DNA of 64,000 nt. It comes from Ailurus styani. Lineage: Eukaryota > Chordata > Mammalia > Carnivora > Ailuridae. The notes beneath the pieces are model-generated. The model was given only the letters and a program-made list of their open reading frames with translations. It searched no databases and was not told the origin of the DNA. This document shows positions 47,661 to 60,672 of the stretch, one piece after another; within the stretch, counting starts at the first letter, position 1, and each line of letters starts with the position of its first letter. The position numbers and the translations under genes were made by a program. The stretch lies in assembly GCA_002007465.1 (NCBI GenBank), contig LNAC01000003.1:14472203-14536202 (forward strand). The letters run 5' to 3'.

Positions 47661-49231
47661 GTAGAATTTTACAAGAGTTGTGTGGTCTCTAAATATGGTC
47701 ATCATGTCACATTGAGACCCAGCTTGAACCCCTTTAGAAGTTCAAACTATATGGTATCTTTCTGGATCAGAAAGGTGCACCCTAGCACTTAACACCCAAT
47801 GTCACAATACCATATACTCAGTTCTTCTTACTATCAAAATTTATCATTCCCATCATTTGGTCCTCTGGCAGAAAATAAATCTATTTGTACATTAAGAAAT
47901 GAATTCAACTAGAACATTCTCAGTTCAGGTTATAAAACAGCATATCATTTTATTTTCAAAAACGTGTGTGGGTGCGTGTATAATTATAGTAATGATTTTT
48001 TTTTTATTTTTGGTTTTAGAGACTCCTAATGATTTTTATCTCCTACATTTCCTATACTAGTCATGCATTACAATAAGGAAATGAATAAGTAAAAGTTATT
48101 ACCAGGCCCAGTAATATAATAATAATAACCCTACAATGTGTCAGCAGTAAAGGCACTAAATCTAAATAACAAAGTTCTGTCTTTCCCTTTCATATGTTTC
48201 TATAGTAGCTGATTAATTTTTGTGAAATACTGAATTGCATCATAAAGATTTTGCTCCTATATGTTCATATGCATAGAAATGCAGAAAAGAGACCTCATGT
48301 GATATGTTATGAAAAATAAAGTAATTTTTGACTACAAAAGAATTACCTGTCATGCAAAACAGCACTCAGGCTGCACAGCAACAGTATAACTCTGTTTAAA
48401 TGAACTACCCAGGTAACATCATCGATTCTTTGGGTCTGCAGGATCAAGAGCAGTAGCTCTAAGTATTGGTGTTCAAAGCTTTAAAAGTATTTGCCTCAGA
48501 AATGACAGCTTCTACAGATGAAACAATTCTCAGTCCCCTTCTAAAGATTCTTGGCCTTGTAGGAAGTCAGAGGGTATTTGACATGCATGGCAGGGTTTTT
48601 TGTAAAGTAGTTCTCTCGAGTGGTATATAAATGAACCTTTTGCTAGATTTCTCCTGAGAGGGTGTGGACTTGGCAGCTGGGATCCAAGATCAGACTCAAT
48701 AATAAAAAGATAACTTGGTCATAGGGAATTATAAGACAGAGTGAAACCAGGCCCCACCAGCAGTGTGCAGAGTTGGGACACAGAAGCATGAGAGCCAGTG
48801 ATAACCACCAAGGGACAAGGTGCTGAGAGAGTGATCTGAAGGGCAGGGCGTCAAAAAGCCCTTTCCTACTTCTTAAGAATGACACAGACCTTAGACTTTC
48901 AGAAATGTTTCCCATTTCAAATTGACACTTTGTAGTCCAGAGGGGTCAGTCACTTGTTAGTGTGTTCAGTTTACTGAATCATAATTTTATTTAAATGGCA
49001 TTTGTTGTGTATGAAATATGGTTTCCTGGAGCATTAAGTCCCCATTTTGTAAGTACTAGAGCATAAACGTGGCAGGGGTGTGCTGGTGTGGTACTCATGT
49101 ATCTAATACAGATGAAACCTCCCCTGAGATGGTCTTCACAGGGCCCTGATATGCCAATCTTGGGTCAGGACTTAGTACAGCCTAGAACCGAACATTACAC
49201 GACGTTTTCTAATATCAGCAGATACGGAACA
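47661..49231. other. Unattributed DNA
   Basis: No repeat or gene was recognised. The 90-codon minus frame at 48643-48915 has a hydrophobic stretch but no recognisable family. Confidence 0.4.
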
Positions 49232-49582
49232 TCGTTATAGACTGAACGTTTATGTTCCCTCAAATTTCTATGTTGAAGCTTAATTCTAATTATGATGGTG
49301 GTAAGACCTGGGACCTCTGAGATATAAATAATAGATTACATGGGTGGAGCCATCAAGAATGGGATGTGACCTTTAAAAGTAGAGGCCAGAGAGCTAGCTT
49401 GCTTTTTCCTGCCCTGTGATGATGTGATGAGAAGTCTGCAACCTAGACATGGGCTCTCACCAGAACTTGATCATGCCAGGATCCTGACTTCACACATCCA
49501 ACCTCCAGATCCCTGAGAACCATTTCTGTTATTTAGAAGTCAGACGGTTTCTGGCTACTGCAACTCAAATCGACTGAGAGAC
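49232..49582 (+). mobile_element. MLT1-type MaLR LTR
   Basis: 'cgttatagactgaacgttta', 'tggagccatcaagaatggga', 'gagaagtctgcaacctagac', 'ggctctcaccagaacttgat', 'ccagatccctgagaaccatt'. It is more diverged than the copy at 14436. Confidence 0.85.
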
Positions 49583-49974
49583 ACCTCTCCTACTCACACT
49601 GCTCACAGTTACTCAGAGCTAACTAAGTGCCCCAGACATCTTGGACTCTTCTTATTCTTCAAGCCGGCCTAGTAAGTGAGATACACTTTGAATTCTATTT
49701 TCAAAGTGCTGTTCAAATCCAGCTAATCTCTATTCCAAAACCTAGTTAGAAACCTCAAAAAAATCACTAAATTTTACTGATATTCAGTCTCTCCCATCCT
49801 ACATAACATTAACATATTATTTATTTTCTGAAATGCAAACTGACCTATCCCTTCACCTACAGTCATTCTCCAGTGCTTACAGGATAAAGTCTATATTAGT
49901 GGACATTCTACTTTCATCTCCTGTTCTCACCCACTAAAAATCCCAGAGAAGGGATGTGCTTATCTATTTTAATA

Positions 49975-51375
49975 ATAGCAAGGAGGCCACAAGCTGAGTG
50001 AATGAAGACAAATGGCAGAGGAAATGACGTCAGAGAAGGGAAAGGGGGGGGGACATAATAAAGGCCCCGGGAAGGTGTGACTTTAGTCTGAGTATGGTGG
50101 GAAGATACTGGAAGCATTTGACTAAGGAGTGACTTGGCCTGTCAAGATGAGACAAGGTCACTCTAGCTACTGTGTGGCAAATAGAAGGGGAAGGAGTGAC
50201 AGTGGCACAGGAGTCGAAAAAAAAATACCTTGGACCTATTTTTGAGGTAGGATGAAGGACTTGCCAATGGATTGGATGTGGCATTTGGGAGATAAGATGG
50301 TAAAGGTTTGTGACAACACCCTTCCAATTATTTCCATTTTCCCAATGAACTAGAAAGCAAAGTCTTATGCTTAAAGTGAGGCTAGAGAGTTGGTGTCGAG
50401 GTTTAAAGAGAAAGGAAAGGGTATAAAATAGTCATGTGGGGCTGAAAATGATTGCTTAACAGTACCAGGGACATATTTCAGTTATGGGCATACGTCTAAC
50501 ATGAGGCTAGGTAGATTGTTGGGGGTTTCCAGCCATATCCATTCAGCTTCAAATATGCAAAAATGGAGAAGATAGGTAACTCCATTTAAACAGAGCTGGG
50601 GGGTGCCTGGGCGGCTAGGCAGTTAAGCTCTACTCTTGTTTTTGGCTCAGGTCCTGATCTCAAGGTCATGGGATTGTGTGCTGGTGATTCTCTCTCCCAC
50701 TGCCCCTCCCCACTGCTCATTTGCACTCTCTCTCACTAAAATAAATAAATCTTTAAACAGAGTTGGGGTTTTGACTGATGTGTAAGACAAAGTGAGTGAA
50801 GGACAAGGGGTAGAGAATGTACAGGAGGGAGTGATTACAAGGGATAATATTTGAATTGGGTAAGGAAGACTGAGCATTTGAGTGGCTTAAAGAGAGAGTG
50901 AACAGGTAATGAGATCAGTGCATGGGGGGCAAAGACTCTGGGAGCTGGGTATTATACTTAAATATGCTGTAGTAAACTGCTTGAAAATTGAAATCACAAA
51001 GGGATTGGAGGTGTCCTAATGGCAAAGTCTAGCATATGACCATGATAGGAGCGCCTGAGGGAAAGTTGAGGGGAAAAAAAAACCCACTGGAACAAAAGAA
51101 GTCAAGGAAGTGAGAGGGCATATTTATTGAAAGTTTATCTACATGAGTATTGTAATCATGAGGACTTTATGACAGGATATTAGAAAGAATGATAGTGAGT
51201 CAGGTGCTAAAATCTTTTTGAAAAAGAAAAACAAGTATGAGAGAGTGATAGAATATGCTTTGGGGATTAGAATCTGACTGTGGATAGTGGGGGTAAAAAG
51301 TTAGCAAGTGCCTGATATGAGATTAAATGCTGGAGATTTTGTGAAAGGAAAAGAGAGTACGAACAAGAAGTTCAA
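49975..51375 (-). mobile_element. L2 LINE, long antisense fragment
   Basis: 'actggaagcatttgactaag', 'gagtgacttggcctgtcaag', 'gtcactctagctactgtgtg', 'gacttgccaatggattggat', then 'gtgaatgaagacaaatggca'-side text. A SINE splits it at 50602. No coding capacity. Confidence 0.65.
50585..50768 (+). mobile_element. Carnivore SINE with 17-bp TSD
   Basis: TTTAAACAGAGCTGGGG (50585-50601) / TTTAAACAGAGTTGGGG (50752-50768). Short body (about 150 bp) with 'gtgcctgggcggctaggcag' and 'aataaataaatc'. Confidence 0.96.
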
Positions 51376-51690
51376 TAGAAATATAAGAAACATAATTAAA
51401 AATTTGTGGCAACCTCATTAAAAAAGAAAAAGAGAAGTAAGTAAAATTAAGCTGAATGTTATTTAATATATCCAAAATGGTATCATTTCAACATGCAATC
51501 GATATGCAACTTATTAATGAAATATATTACATTTTCTTTCTTTTTTCGTACTATCTTCAAAACCCAGTGTATGTTTTTCACATACAGCACATCTCAATTT
51601 AGACCACACACATTTCAAGTGCTAAAGAGGCATACTTGGCTAGTGGCTACCGTACTGGAGAGTGGAAATCTAGACATACCAATTATATGA
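51376..51690 (+). mobile_element. MER5A-like hAT-Charlie element
   Basis: 'aacataattaaaaatttgtg', 'tatccaaaatggtatcattt', 'caacatgcaatcgatatgca', 'cagcacatctcaatttagac', 'acacatttcaagtgctaaag' and 'tggctagtggctaccgtact' follow the MER5A order to its right end. Confidence 0.9.
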
Positions 51691-52480
51691 GCATTGTGGT
51701 AAAGATTCAAAGGGTTTCTAGAGTCACCAATTCAGAGTTTCTAGTGAAATAATGTGCTCGGGGAGAAAACGGGATTTCATCAGATTGAGAAGGTGAAAGA
51801 AACATTCAGAAAGTAAAAGAGAAGAATATAGTAAAAGAGAAGAATTGTTTATGATCATCTGTGAGTGCCAGAGGACACAGTGGAAGATTTTCGGGTCTTA
51901 AGGAAGATAATAAAGCCAACTAATGTTGAGGAAGAAGCTGGGATAGAAACCCACTCATTCAGACTTATTTGGGACCCCCAGCTAATTCCCAAAGCAGGTC
52001 TTCCTGAGCTTTCTTCTGGTTCCTAAAAGTAGTGTGTGGGGGGGGTAGAGTGTAAGATTTTGCTTGTTTTAAGAGTCTCTTGTAATATATTATTTCCAGT
52101 TTCTCTAAAAAACAGGACCCAAGGAAGGACTATAAAAATTTTAGATTAGCATGCTCCCAAGTTTTCCACTAATACTATTTATATAGATAATATATTTTAT
52201 TTCAAGCCCACCAGATTTGCTAAAGAAAGAAAAATAATAATAGGTACTCACACTGACAGGATCATTGACTCCAAGGAGAAACTCTAAATCACTATAACTG
52301 AATGAATGTAATATAATACCTTACCTTTATATAGGTACAGGAATAGATACAAATAAACTAAACCCTGAGATTGCTAAGGGGATGGTACTTCTTGGAAATT
52401 GACCCTAAAGATACAGTTTCACTCAAAAATGAACAAAGTAGATTTGTCAGCAGTTACTCTCACCTTTTAAGCCAGCGGGT
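51691..52480. other. Unattributed DNA, partly purine-rich
   Basis: 51690-51960 may continue the L2 fragment. The rest is unassigned. No coding evidence. Confidence 0.35.
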
Positions 52481-52787
52481 AAACAGGCAAAGCTGAGAGA
52501 AAAAAAAACTGGAAGGAGACCAAGAAGTATTAGAAAATTTAATGGTTTTGGGCGCCTGGGTGGCTCAGTGGGTTAAAGCCTCTGCTTTCGGCTCAGGTCA
52601 TGATCTCAGGGTCCTGGAATCGAGGCCCGCGTCGGGCTCTCTGCTCAGCAGGGAGCCTGCTTCCCCCTCTCTCTCTGACTGCCTCTCTGCCTCCTTGTGA
52701 TCTCTCTCCCTCTGTGAANAAACAGGCAAAGCTGAGAGAAAAAAAACTGGAAGGAGACCAAGAAGTATTAGAAAATTTAATGGTTTT
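52481..52787. other. 69-bp flank duplicated across an assembly N
   Basis: 52481-52549 and 52720-52787 are the same sequence, from AAACAGGCAAAGCTGAGAGA to AATTTAATGGTTTT, differing by one A in an A-run. This is far longer than a SINE TSD. The second copy begins right after N52719. Most likely a gap-closure artefact, with the true TSD being only the last 15-20 bp. Confidence 0.9.
52550..52718 (+). mobile_element. Young mustelid-type SINE, 3' end lost at an N
   Basis: 'gggcgcctgggtggctcagt', 'gggttaaagcctctgctttc' and 'cctccttgtgatctctctcc' define the body. It stops at 'ctctgtgaa' before the AAATAAAT/A-tail, exactly at the single N (52719). Only the assembly gap explains the missing tail. Confidence 0.95.
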
Positions 52788-52972
52788 AAAAACCTAATGT
52801 AACTTCTCAAAGGACTTTCCAGAAGCCTCACCTCAAGCAGGCGATTTCCCAGACATCAGGGGACAATCATAAGCTGAAGGCCAGGAAGCTCCAGGGGAAT
52901 CACTGTGGTGGATTCTGTTCTGTGTATCTATGTGTGCAGTAAACTATGTCATTTACTTACTCTGTTTATGGA

Positions 52973-53359
52973 CTGAATTGTGCCTCCCCTCTACCACCAT
53001 CGAAATTGATCTGTTGAAGCCCTAACCTCCAGTGTGACTCTCTGGAGACTGGACCTGTAGGGAGGTAATTAAGGTTAAATGAGCTCGTAAGGATGGGACT
53101 CTAGTCCAACAGCCCTTACAAAAAGAGGGAGAGATGTGAGAGATCTTTCTCCCTCCAGGCACAAGTACCAGAAAAAAGGCCACGTGAGAATGTAGATAAA
53201 AGGCAAGCGTCTACAAGCTAAGAAGAGAGGTCTCACAGAACCAACCCTGATGGCACCTTGATATTGGACTTCTGGTCTCCAGAACTGTGAGAAAATAAAT
53301 TTCTATTGTGTAAGCCACCCAGCCTCTGGAATTCTGTTACGGTAGACTAATTCATACAC
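52973..53359 (+). mobile_element. MLT1A-like MaLR LTR
   Basis: 'tgtttatggactgaattgtg', 'gtaattaaggttaaatgagc', 'ggcaccttgatattggactt', 'ccagaactgtgagaaaataa', 'aagccacccagcctctggaa'. Well preserved relative to the other MaLR copies here. Confidence 0.93.
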
Positions 53360-53461
53360 TAAGAAGTTTGTACTGTTTTTCTGTATCTGTTGGAATCCTG
53401 CAACAACTCTGCAAAGTTGCTCTATAGTTTTTAAAGATTGTTTCCATGAACATTCTCACTT

Positions 53462-53900
53462 AATTCTTGTATTAGTTAGGACTTCTTGGGCTACAAATCA
53501 AAGAATGAAATTCAAGACAGTTTGGCAAGAGATTTATCTACAAAAGACTCAGACGAAAGCCAAAAACAGAAAGGTGAGTTAAGTATCAGGAAGGCATGGA
53601 AAGCTGCCTGACCTCTTGCTCATGCTGCATCTGTCTAGATCTGATCCTAAGTCTTTTCCTCTTCTTCTGCAATCCATATGGTGAGTTTGGGAGTTGTATC
53701 TGGAGTTGCATATTATAGATCCAGGCACAAGCATTTGGAGTCAGTGAAATAATCAGTCACTCCCTTTCCCACAATTCCAGATATCCAATAATGGAAGTTT
53801 CATTGGTTTACCTTGAGCCACATGCTCACTTCCATCCAGTCAACTATGACCAAGGGATGGGGTATGAGGAGGCAGATATACAAAATGGCTGGTGTCCTAC
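53462..53900. mobile_element. Old medium-reiterated repeat (family uncertain)
   Basis: 'tattagttaggacttcttgg', 'ggcaagagatttatctacaa', 'ttaccttgagccacatgctc' and 'caactatgaccaagggatgg' recall an old mammalian repeat. No ends were defined. Confidence 0.45.
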
Positions 53901-53984
53901 CATGCGTGGATGCACTAAATAAGGTGTCTACCGCAAATAAGATGTCCACCAAGTGTCAGAGCAAACCAGCAAAGTTGGCCTTAT

Positions 53985-54080
53985 CATCCCCATCTCGTAT
54001 TTCAGGGAACTAAAACCCTCATTTGTCCAAGGGCACACAGGTTTTAAATGGAATCAAAACAATTGCCTCTGATTCCACAT
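53985..54080 (+). mobile_element. MIR relic
   Basis: 'ttcagggaactaaaaccctc', 'tgtccaagggcacacaggtt' match the MIR core. Confidence 0.65.
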
Positions 54081-55879
54081 TCCAAGTCTGTAAACTTCAC
54101 CACCTGACTAAAGTGATATATTGCCTCACCTTCAAATATTTTTAACTGAACTGAGGAATTAGCCTTCAAAATTCAAATATAGATGAAACTGATGATTATT
54201 TTAGAAAGATATATTTCATTCATTGAATTTATGAGGCTGATATTCTTTCAGCAGAATCTAAGTTGTATAAAAATGCAGATTTCTCCCTTAAGTTTTATGT
54301 TGTGAATTGTCACATTATATGTGAAGATAGCTCATTTTTAAAATGCTCTGATCCTCTACCTTTGGGGTAGTTTGAAAAGAAGTACATTTCACAAAAATAT
54401 GAATGATGAACTAGATACTCTTTCTTCTGCATTCCTAGGACACACTAGCAAAAACAGTAGGGAGTCCCCATTACTGTCTCCCTTCTATTTATTACTGCAA
54501 GTCAGTGGCATTGCTTTCATTTAATTTATGTTCAGTTCTATGGGAAAAGGTTGTCATTAGTTACTGAAGACAACGATAACAGTAATAGTGGAAGTCACCT
54601 TGATAATTCCACTTAAACTCGTTTACTTTTAAAATGAATGTGATTTTATAAAATCCAATGGGATGTTACTTTTTTCAGAGTTGTGATATTTTTCAATAGA
54701 ATTTTTCATAGGAATAATACAACTTTAAAACACATACAAAAAAGTTTTTCCTTTTGTTTTATATTGCTTTGCAGGGTGTCAAATCGACAGTATCAGAATA
54801 CTTTTAATATGCTAGCTATAATACTGTCCTTAGCATCTGTACAAATTTTTCTTTTATTAAAGATTTCTAAAACATTTTGCCCACATAACTTTCATATTAT
54901 ATCCTCAATTAGGGAAGGAGACACAGGAAAGTCTATAACAACCTCTCTCTTGAGAAGTCTATTATATACTACACAAAAGTATGTTAACCAGTCCTTTACC
55001 TAGTGTGTGAGTCAATATTCTATCCAATTAAGAATTAAAACTGAAGAGGTACAGCCAAAGCTCTTTTACTACTATTCACTTTTCTTACAAATCACAGGAA
55101 AGCCATTCTAGGTTCTGAAGGCAGGCCACATGGCCATCCGTCCCATGGTCAGTGAGGCAAACATTCCCTGTGTCACTTCCTTCTTGTCTTCCTTTGCTCC
55201 TCAAGTATTCTTTTGTCATCAGCCTCTGGTATGTTGGACTTTTCTGTCACTCACAATCAGCATTAGATCCTGCCCATGTAAACCCAGCGCTGGATGAGAA
55301 ACTGAGAGATTGTGAGGTAAAGGCAAAGAGAGAATAAGGGTTTCGAAAGCTATGTGGTGTGTTTATATCTACCAGTCCTTTTACACTATTACAACACTTT
55401 CCCAGACTTTCTCTTTGCTTTTCTTGTCTCTGATCTTTTACTCAAAACATTTCTCCTTTCCTTTCTCATGTGCGGAACCAGATGAGGGGCTGATACCCAT
55501 CTAAGGATTCTACCAAATGAAATGTCTGCTGCCCAGGGTTAAAAAAAAAAATGGAGATTTTTTGCTTGTAAAACCTCCTCCTGATTCCCCTCACTCATTT
55601 CCCACTGTTGTTTTCCATCTGGAACTTATTTCTCCCTTTGGACCATTACAATCCAGCATAGTCAACTGGCTTGTTCTAGATACATACACATGTACCCCAA
55701 CTACCTAGTAATCAGACCTCTGTGAATATTAGCTTTGTACAGCTGAGAAAAATTATCTACATAGTTTATGTTGTTTAATCAACTTAATGTCTCTAGACAA
55801 ATTTACATTCCCATATGGGTGAGATATCTTAATGTGAAAGTACAAGGTGAACTCTCCTAGGAACTCAAAGAAGTTAGAA
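54081..55879. other. Unattributed DNA
   Basis: No repeat or gene was recognised. The 106-codon frame at 54683-55003 is AT-rich, lacks a domain and is probably chance. Confidence 0.45.
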
Positions 55880-55990
55880 CTCGAAGAATTTCAGAAGTCT
55901 TTATGGTTCAAGATTCTCATTTTACACACAGGAAGGGAAGCCATGAGAGGTGAAGTGATTTGACCTAGGTCTCATAGTTCTTCAGTGTGT
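55880..55990 (+). mobile_element. MIR relic
   Basis: 'gattctcattttacacacag' and 'gaagtgatttgacctaggtc' match the MIR core. Confidence 0.65.
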
Positions 55991-58769
55991 ACAGACGGAC
56001 AGTTGGGGAGGGGCAGGAGGCTTGGTTATAAGCTCAAAGTGAGTCTCAACAGTTGATATGTTTACATCAAAAGCAGAGTTAAAAAAACAGACTGCATGAA
56101 TTAACAAAGGACCCCTTATTATATTTTAGGTAGGGTCTCTATGAGGCCCAGGAAGGAGAGCAGCAGGACCTGGCAGGGGTAGGAGACTGGGATCTGTAGC
56201 ACATTTTACTAGAGCCTTTTGAAGCATCAAAAAGAATTTCAGCTCCTCCTCTTCCTCTCTCACTTGGCAGGGAAGGAGCTGGAGGTAAAACTATTCCATC
56301 ACTGCAAGTCAACACTGTCCACCTGAGGGGTTCTCTCTGTCCATGGTGAGGTTATTCAAAGTAGTGGGGTTACCAGGAACCTCTGTAGTAGACAGTATCT
56401 CTTGGAGGATGCATACAAAGAGTAGTCAGGGTAAAAGATGGTTGGTATGGTCCCTGATGTTTGATTTATTATCATGTTCTATAATGTATGTCATGCTACA
56501 TATATGTTTTGTTTTTATCAAATATTTAAAATAAAATCAACTTTTATGATCCAAGATTCTCATGGACGGTGAAGTTATTTTATAATGGAAACCATAGCAA
56601 AATACTTTCAGACATGCAAGAATTCAGGGTATATAATCTACAAACTCTTCTGGAAAAAAAAATGAGAATGGCTTGAGAATGAAATTCAGCCAATTAAATC
56701 ATGAATAGAGATACCATTATTATCTTTAAAAAATTAATGGTGAGCATTAAGACCTCTAAAGCATAGAACCAGGCCTGAACAATTATGAGAATGATAGTCA
56801 TAGTCAAATTTCAATTGAATATGTTACTTTTTGTCTGAATCTCCTCCACAATATTGGGCAAGGGGAACTATCTACTCTAATCCCCTAGGAACTATATACT
56901 CTAATTATCTGTATTTATTCCCCCCAAGGTATCATGCATCACTCTCAATGCAATGGAGCATTATTTCTGAGGAAGTAGCAACTCATGCTGTAGACATCAC
57001 TAGGTACTGTGCATGCTCACTCCTCTCTCTCTCCATCCCTCTCCCATATGTATCTACATCTATATCCACATGTGCACATGCATGTGCACACACTTTATTA
57101 GTTCTTCTTCCAAGAATAGAACTCTCAGTCTTTAAAAAAGGCTTCAATTAACATCTCTGAAAGGACTCACTTCTCAACACTGTGGTTTCTACTTCTAAAT
57201 TTTCCAAAAATTTTCCATCTTCTTTCATTCTGACAATAAGGATGGCTTTAGGATTAAATTCACAGCTTCTCACACCACCCACCTAAGACCCCAGTCCTTT
57301 TTCCTCTCCTAAATAGCCTGGACATAATAGCCAGAGATGCTCTCAGAGACCTGAAATTAACACCAAAGCGACCTAGCTGTGGTACCTTTGTGCTAAGCCG
57401 AGACTGATAAAAAATGCTGTAATTAGAGACCACAAGAGCTCCTCCCCAGCATAGCTTCATAGAGCCCAATTTAATACTTCAAGGACACTAATAAATGGTT
57501 GTGTCATTCCACACTTATAAGGGTCTTTCCCCCTCCATTCTTTATGCTTCTATTTGGCATGGCTGATGTTAAAACTAAAACGTCTTCTTTAAGAGTGTTG
57601 TATCTTACCGGCCAATGGACAGGTTTGTATTAGTGAAGAGCCCAAGATTAATTTCTCAAAAGTTACCTTGTATGTTACCCCCGTTCCCCATCACATAAAC
57701 ATATGCATGAGTATACACACACACACACACAAACTTATCATCAATGCATAATATAAAAATCTCCTGAAAGTAGGAGAAGTCAATATGACCAATCCACTTG
57801 TTTTTTTGAAAACAGAAGCATGAATTCTCCCCATCTCCCTCTAAACCATTCTAAAGAACAACAGCTCTGCCCTTCTTTAGTGTCTGCAGTGGCAGGACTG
57901 TTCTCTGGAAACACTCTGAAGCCTCAGGTTCCCTTAATCACATGGCTCTGCCATTCCTTATATTACCAATAAAAGAAAAATCCTAACAAGAATATTTATG
58001 TGCTTATTCCCAAAGAAAGTAACTAAACAGCACTTCATCTATAGGTCAAATTCTATTATGACAGAAACTATTTCAATAAAATTTCCTGTATAACAAAAAT
58101 ACCCAACTGATTACCCTTTATTTCAGAAAATATTTCATCAAAATTGTAGGATGAGGACCACAGCCAGACTCCCGTAGAGTTCACTGTAATAGGACCTGAT
58201 TTATTATGAGCCTGTAAATACTCTCATTCACATAAGCTATTCAAAAGCAATCCTCTCTTTTCTGTATTGACAGTTTCTCTATCAGGGATAGATGACATCA
58301 AAATTATTATTCTCTTTGTGCAGTTCCAAAACACATAAAATTCATTGTTTTTAATCAAGCCATTTCACTTTCCAATTCACAGATTCTTATTTGCTATGAG
58401 TCCTGTTAGTCATTAGTATAAATTAGGATGGGTCTACAATTGTAATGATCCATGCCTTATTAACCTCCTCCGTTTATCAAGCACTGTGATTTAAGAGATA
58501 TCAGTTCAGCCTACACAGCCTGCAAAATTAACATCAGTCACTCTGGAAATAATCATGAAAGAAAGCACTGTAACAATGTAGAAAGAAACCCTGAGCCATA
58601 GAGGACCATCATCAATTCATAATTTTAAAACTTACAGAAAAATAAAAGAATAGAGATCCATATGCAAATATGTGTGCATCTACCCAGGAATATACTACTT
58701 CAGGAGTGCTGGATTTAGTTACTCCAAACACTGAATGCTAAGCATGTAAAGATCTGGTAATAGGTTTTA
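55991..58769. other. Mostly unique DNA
   Basis: No transposon or gene was recognised apart from a short CA run (57716-57731) and a local duplication 'actctaat' near 56870-56905. 58340-58580 is a candidate conserved non-coding block. Confidence 0.4.
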
Positions 58770-58925
58770 AATGGAGGTAGCATGGCTTAATGGACTAAGC
58801 TCTAGGACGTAATGGAATCAACGAGTGAATTTTAAAACCTGGTCTGCCACTAAAAGGTTATATCAACTTTAGGAGTCACTTAAATTTTTAGTAGTTTCAG
58901 GCTCATTACTTCCAGTCAGTAACAT
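58770..58925 (+). mobile_element. MIR relic (5' half)
   Basis: 'ggtagcatggcttaatggac', 'aaacctggtctgccactaaa' and 'ggagtcacttaaatttttag' match the MIR tRNA-like head and core. Confidence 0.75.
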
Positions 58926-59819
58926 CTGAAATATTGTCTGCCAAAATCCAGCTTCTTCTCAGTTGGAAATTTACTAGAAAATGTTTCTGTCTTGATATGT
59001 GCCCATATACTTTTATTTTTATACTGATATTTTCTCTTTACCCACAATGCTTGACTTAAAAGACATAATGGTTAAATGAGACTTTACTTTTTACTTCTAT
59101 TACCTTTCACACGATACCTTTGTAAACTTATGGTTGCTAATGAGAGATAACCCTCTTTACTTAGACAATGGTAAACATTAAATCCTTAGGTATTTAGACT
59201 AGAAATGGTACAAAAAAGGTGGATGTGGTCTGCCTCTTCAAAAAAATTCTATATTCACATTCTATCAGTTACATTTTCTAGTGCACTAATGATTAGTATA
59301 GAAAGACCACTGAATGCTGGACATAATCGGTAGGGAAGTTCTAATCATCCTGTCTCTGGATAGTCACTTTTTATTCATACCTGATTCTGCACGTTCTCTG
59401 CCCTTGGATTTATGATAACACACATCATTTGAACCACTGCTCCAACCAGTAGATCTCTAGACCGAAATAATAAAAGATGGATATTATAGAAAGAGAGTGT
59501 GAACATCATGAATAAGATACCTCTTTCTTTGCTTGTTTATAATTAATTCTCCAAAATAGCCATCCAATCCAGTTCTAGCAATCTTTCTCATGTTATAACT
59601 TGTCTCCTAGAGTTTGACATCTCAGTGGAGTGGTTATGCACTGGCCTAAACAATCTCTGTGCTATTCACTCCATCATTCACTTAGCAAGACGAGTGATAC
59701 AGAAGGAACTAGAATAGGAGGAAATCCTTATCTATTGGGAAAACAGACACATGACCAAGTATATGATAACATTTTACAAACTATAACAAGTCATTTTTCA
59801 TTCATTACTTTCAAAGAAC
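58926..59819. other. Unattributed DNA
   Basis: No repeat or gene was recognised. Confidence 0.4.
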
Positions 59820-60000
59820 CAGGAAATTGGCTGAGTGTTTTACATGGATTATCTCAGTATATCTTTGTATAACCCTACTGAGAAAGGTACTAAAATTATA
59901 TGACATTGTGCAAATAAGAAAACTCAGGCAGAGGATAAATTACTTGTCTAAATAATATGCTAGGAAGTGGCTAAACATGGATTCAAACTCTTGTAATTCA
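59820..60000 (+). mobile_element. MIR relic
   Basis: 'tatctttgtataaccctact', 'gcaaataagaaaactcaggc' and 'taggaagtggctaaacatgg' follow MIR text. Confidence 0.75.
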
Positions 60001-60254
60001 CACAAAAAGTTTGATATGGGAACACAAATAGAAGCCTGATGGTTAGAGCAAAGCTGCTGTAATTGTAATAAACCATATTTACTCTCAGAGAAAATTCTTT
60101 GCATTCCAAATGCTTCCTTTTAGCTGATGTAGGTCTAAATCAATCTTCTACAAAACTGACCTTGCCTAACGCAGTATTATCCTGCGGATTCATTCTCTAG
60201 TAATGTGAACAAACTCCTATCCTAGCATGTCCAATGTAAAGGAAGAAGACTTGG

Positions 60255-60445
60255 GGAAAGAAAGAAGGTGGCTAGCATTTATTGAGTACTTACTTACCTT
60301 CTGAAGACAGGAGGAAACATATATTAATAAATACTTAAACACCGCTAATATATACAAATTGTCAACTCCATTTTACTTGAGGAATTTAAAGCTTTGAGAG
60401 GTTAATCAATTCCTGAAGATTATCGTGGTTGGGATTCCAGTCTAC
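60255..60445 (+). mobile_element. MIR relic
   Basis: 'ctagcatttattgagtactt', 'aactccattttacttgagga' and 'gattccagtctacag' follow MIR text. Confidence 0.7.
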
Positions 60446-60484
60446 AGTTTGCTGTTGTTTTTTTTTTCTTAATTTAAAAAAGCT

Positions 60485-60591
60485 CGGGTGCCTGAGTGGC
60501 TCAGTCGGTTAAGTGTCTGCCTTCGGCTCAGGTCATGATCCCAAGGTCCTGGGATCGAGGTCCAGGGAACCTGTTTCTCTCTTTGCCTCTG

Positions 60592-60627
<36 letters not shown>

Positions 60628-60672
60628 GAATAAATAAATAAATAAATAAATAAATAATAAAATCTTTTTCAA
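60485..60672 (+). mobile_element. Carnivore SINE with long (TC)n and (AATA)n
   Basis: 'gggtgcctgagtggctcagt', 'cggttaagtgtctgccttcg', then about 17 TC units and (AAATA)/(AATA) repeats. The middle of the body is shortened. No clear TSD. It abuts an L1 3' end in the same orientation. Confidence 0.92.
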
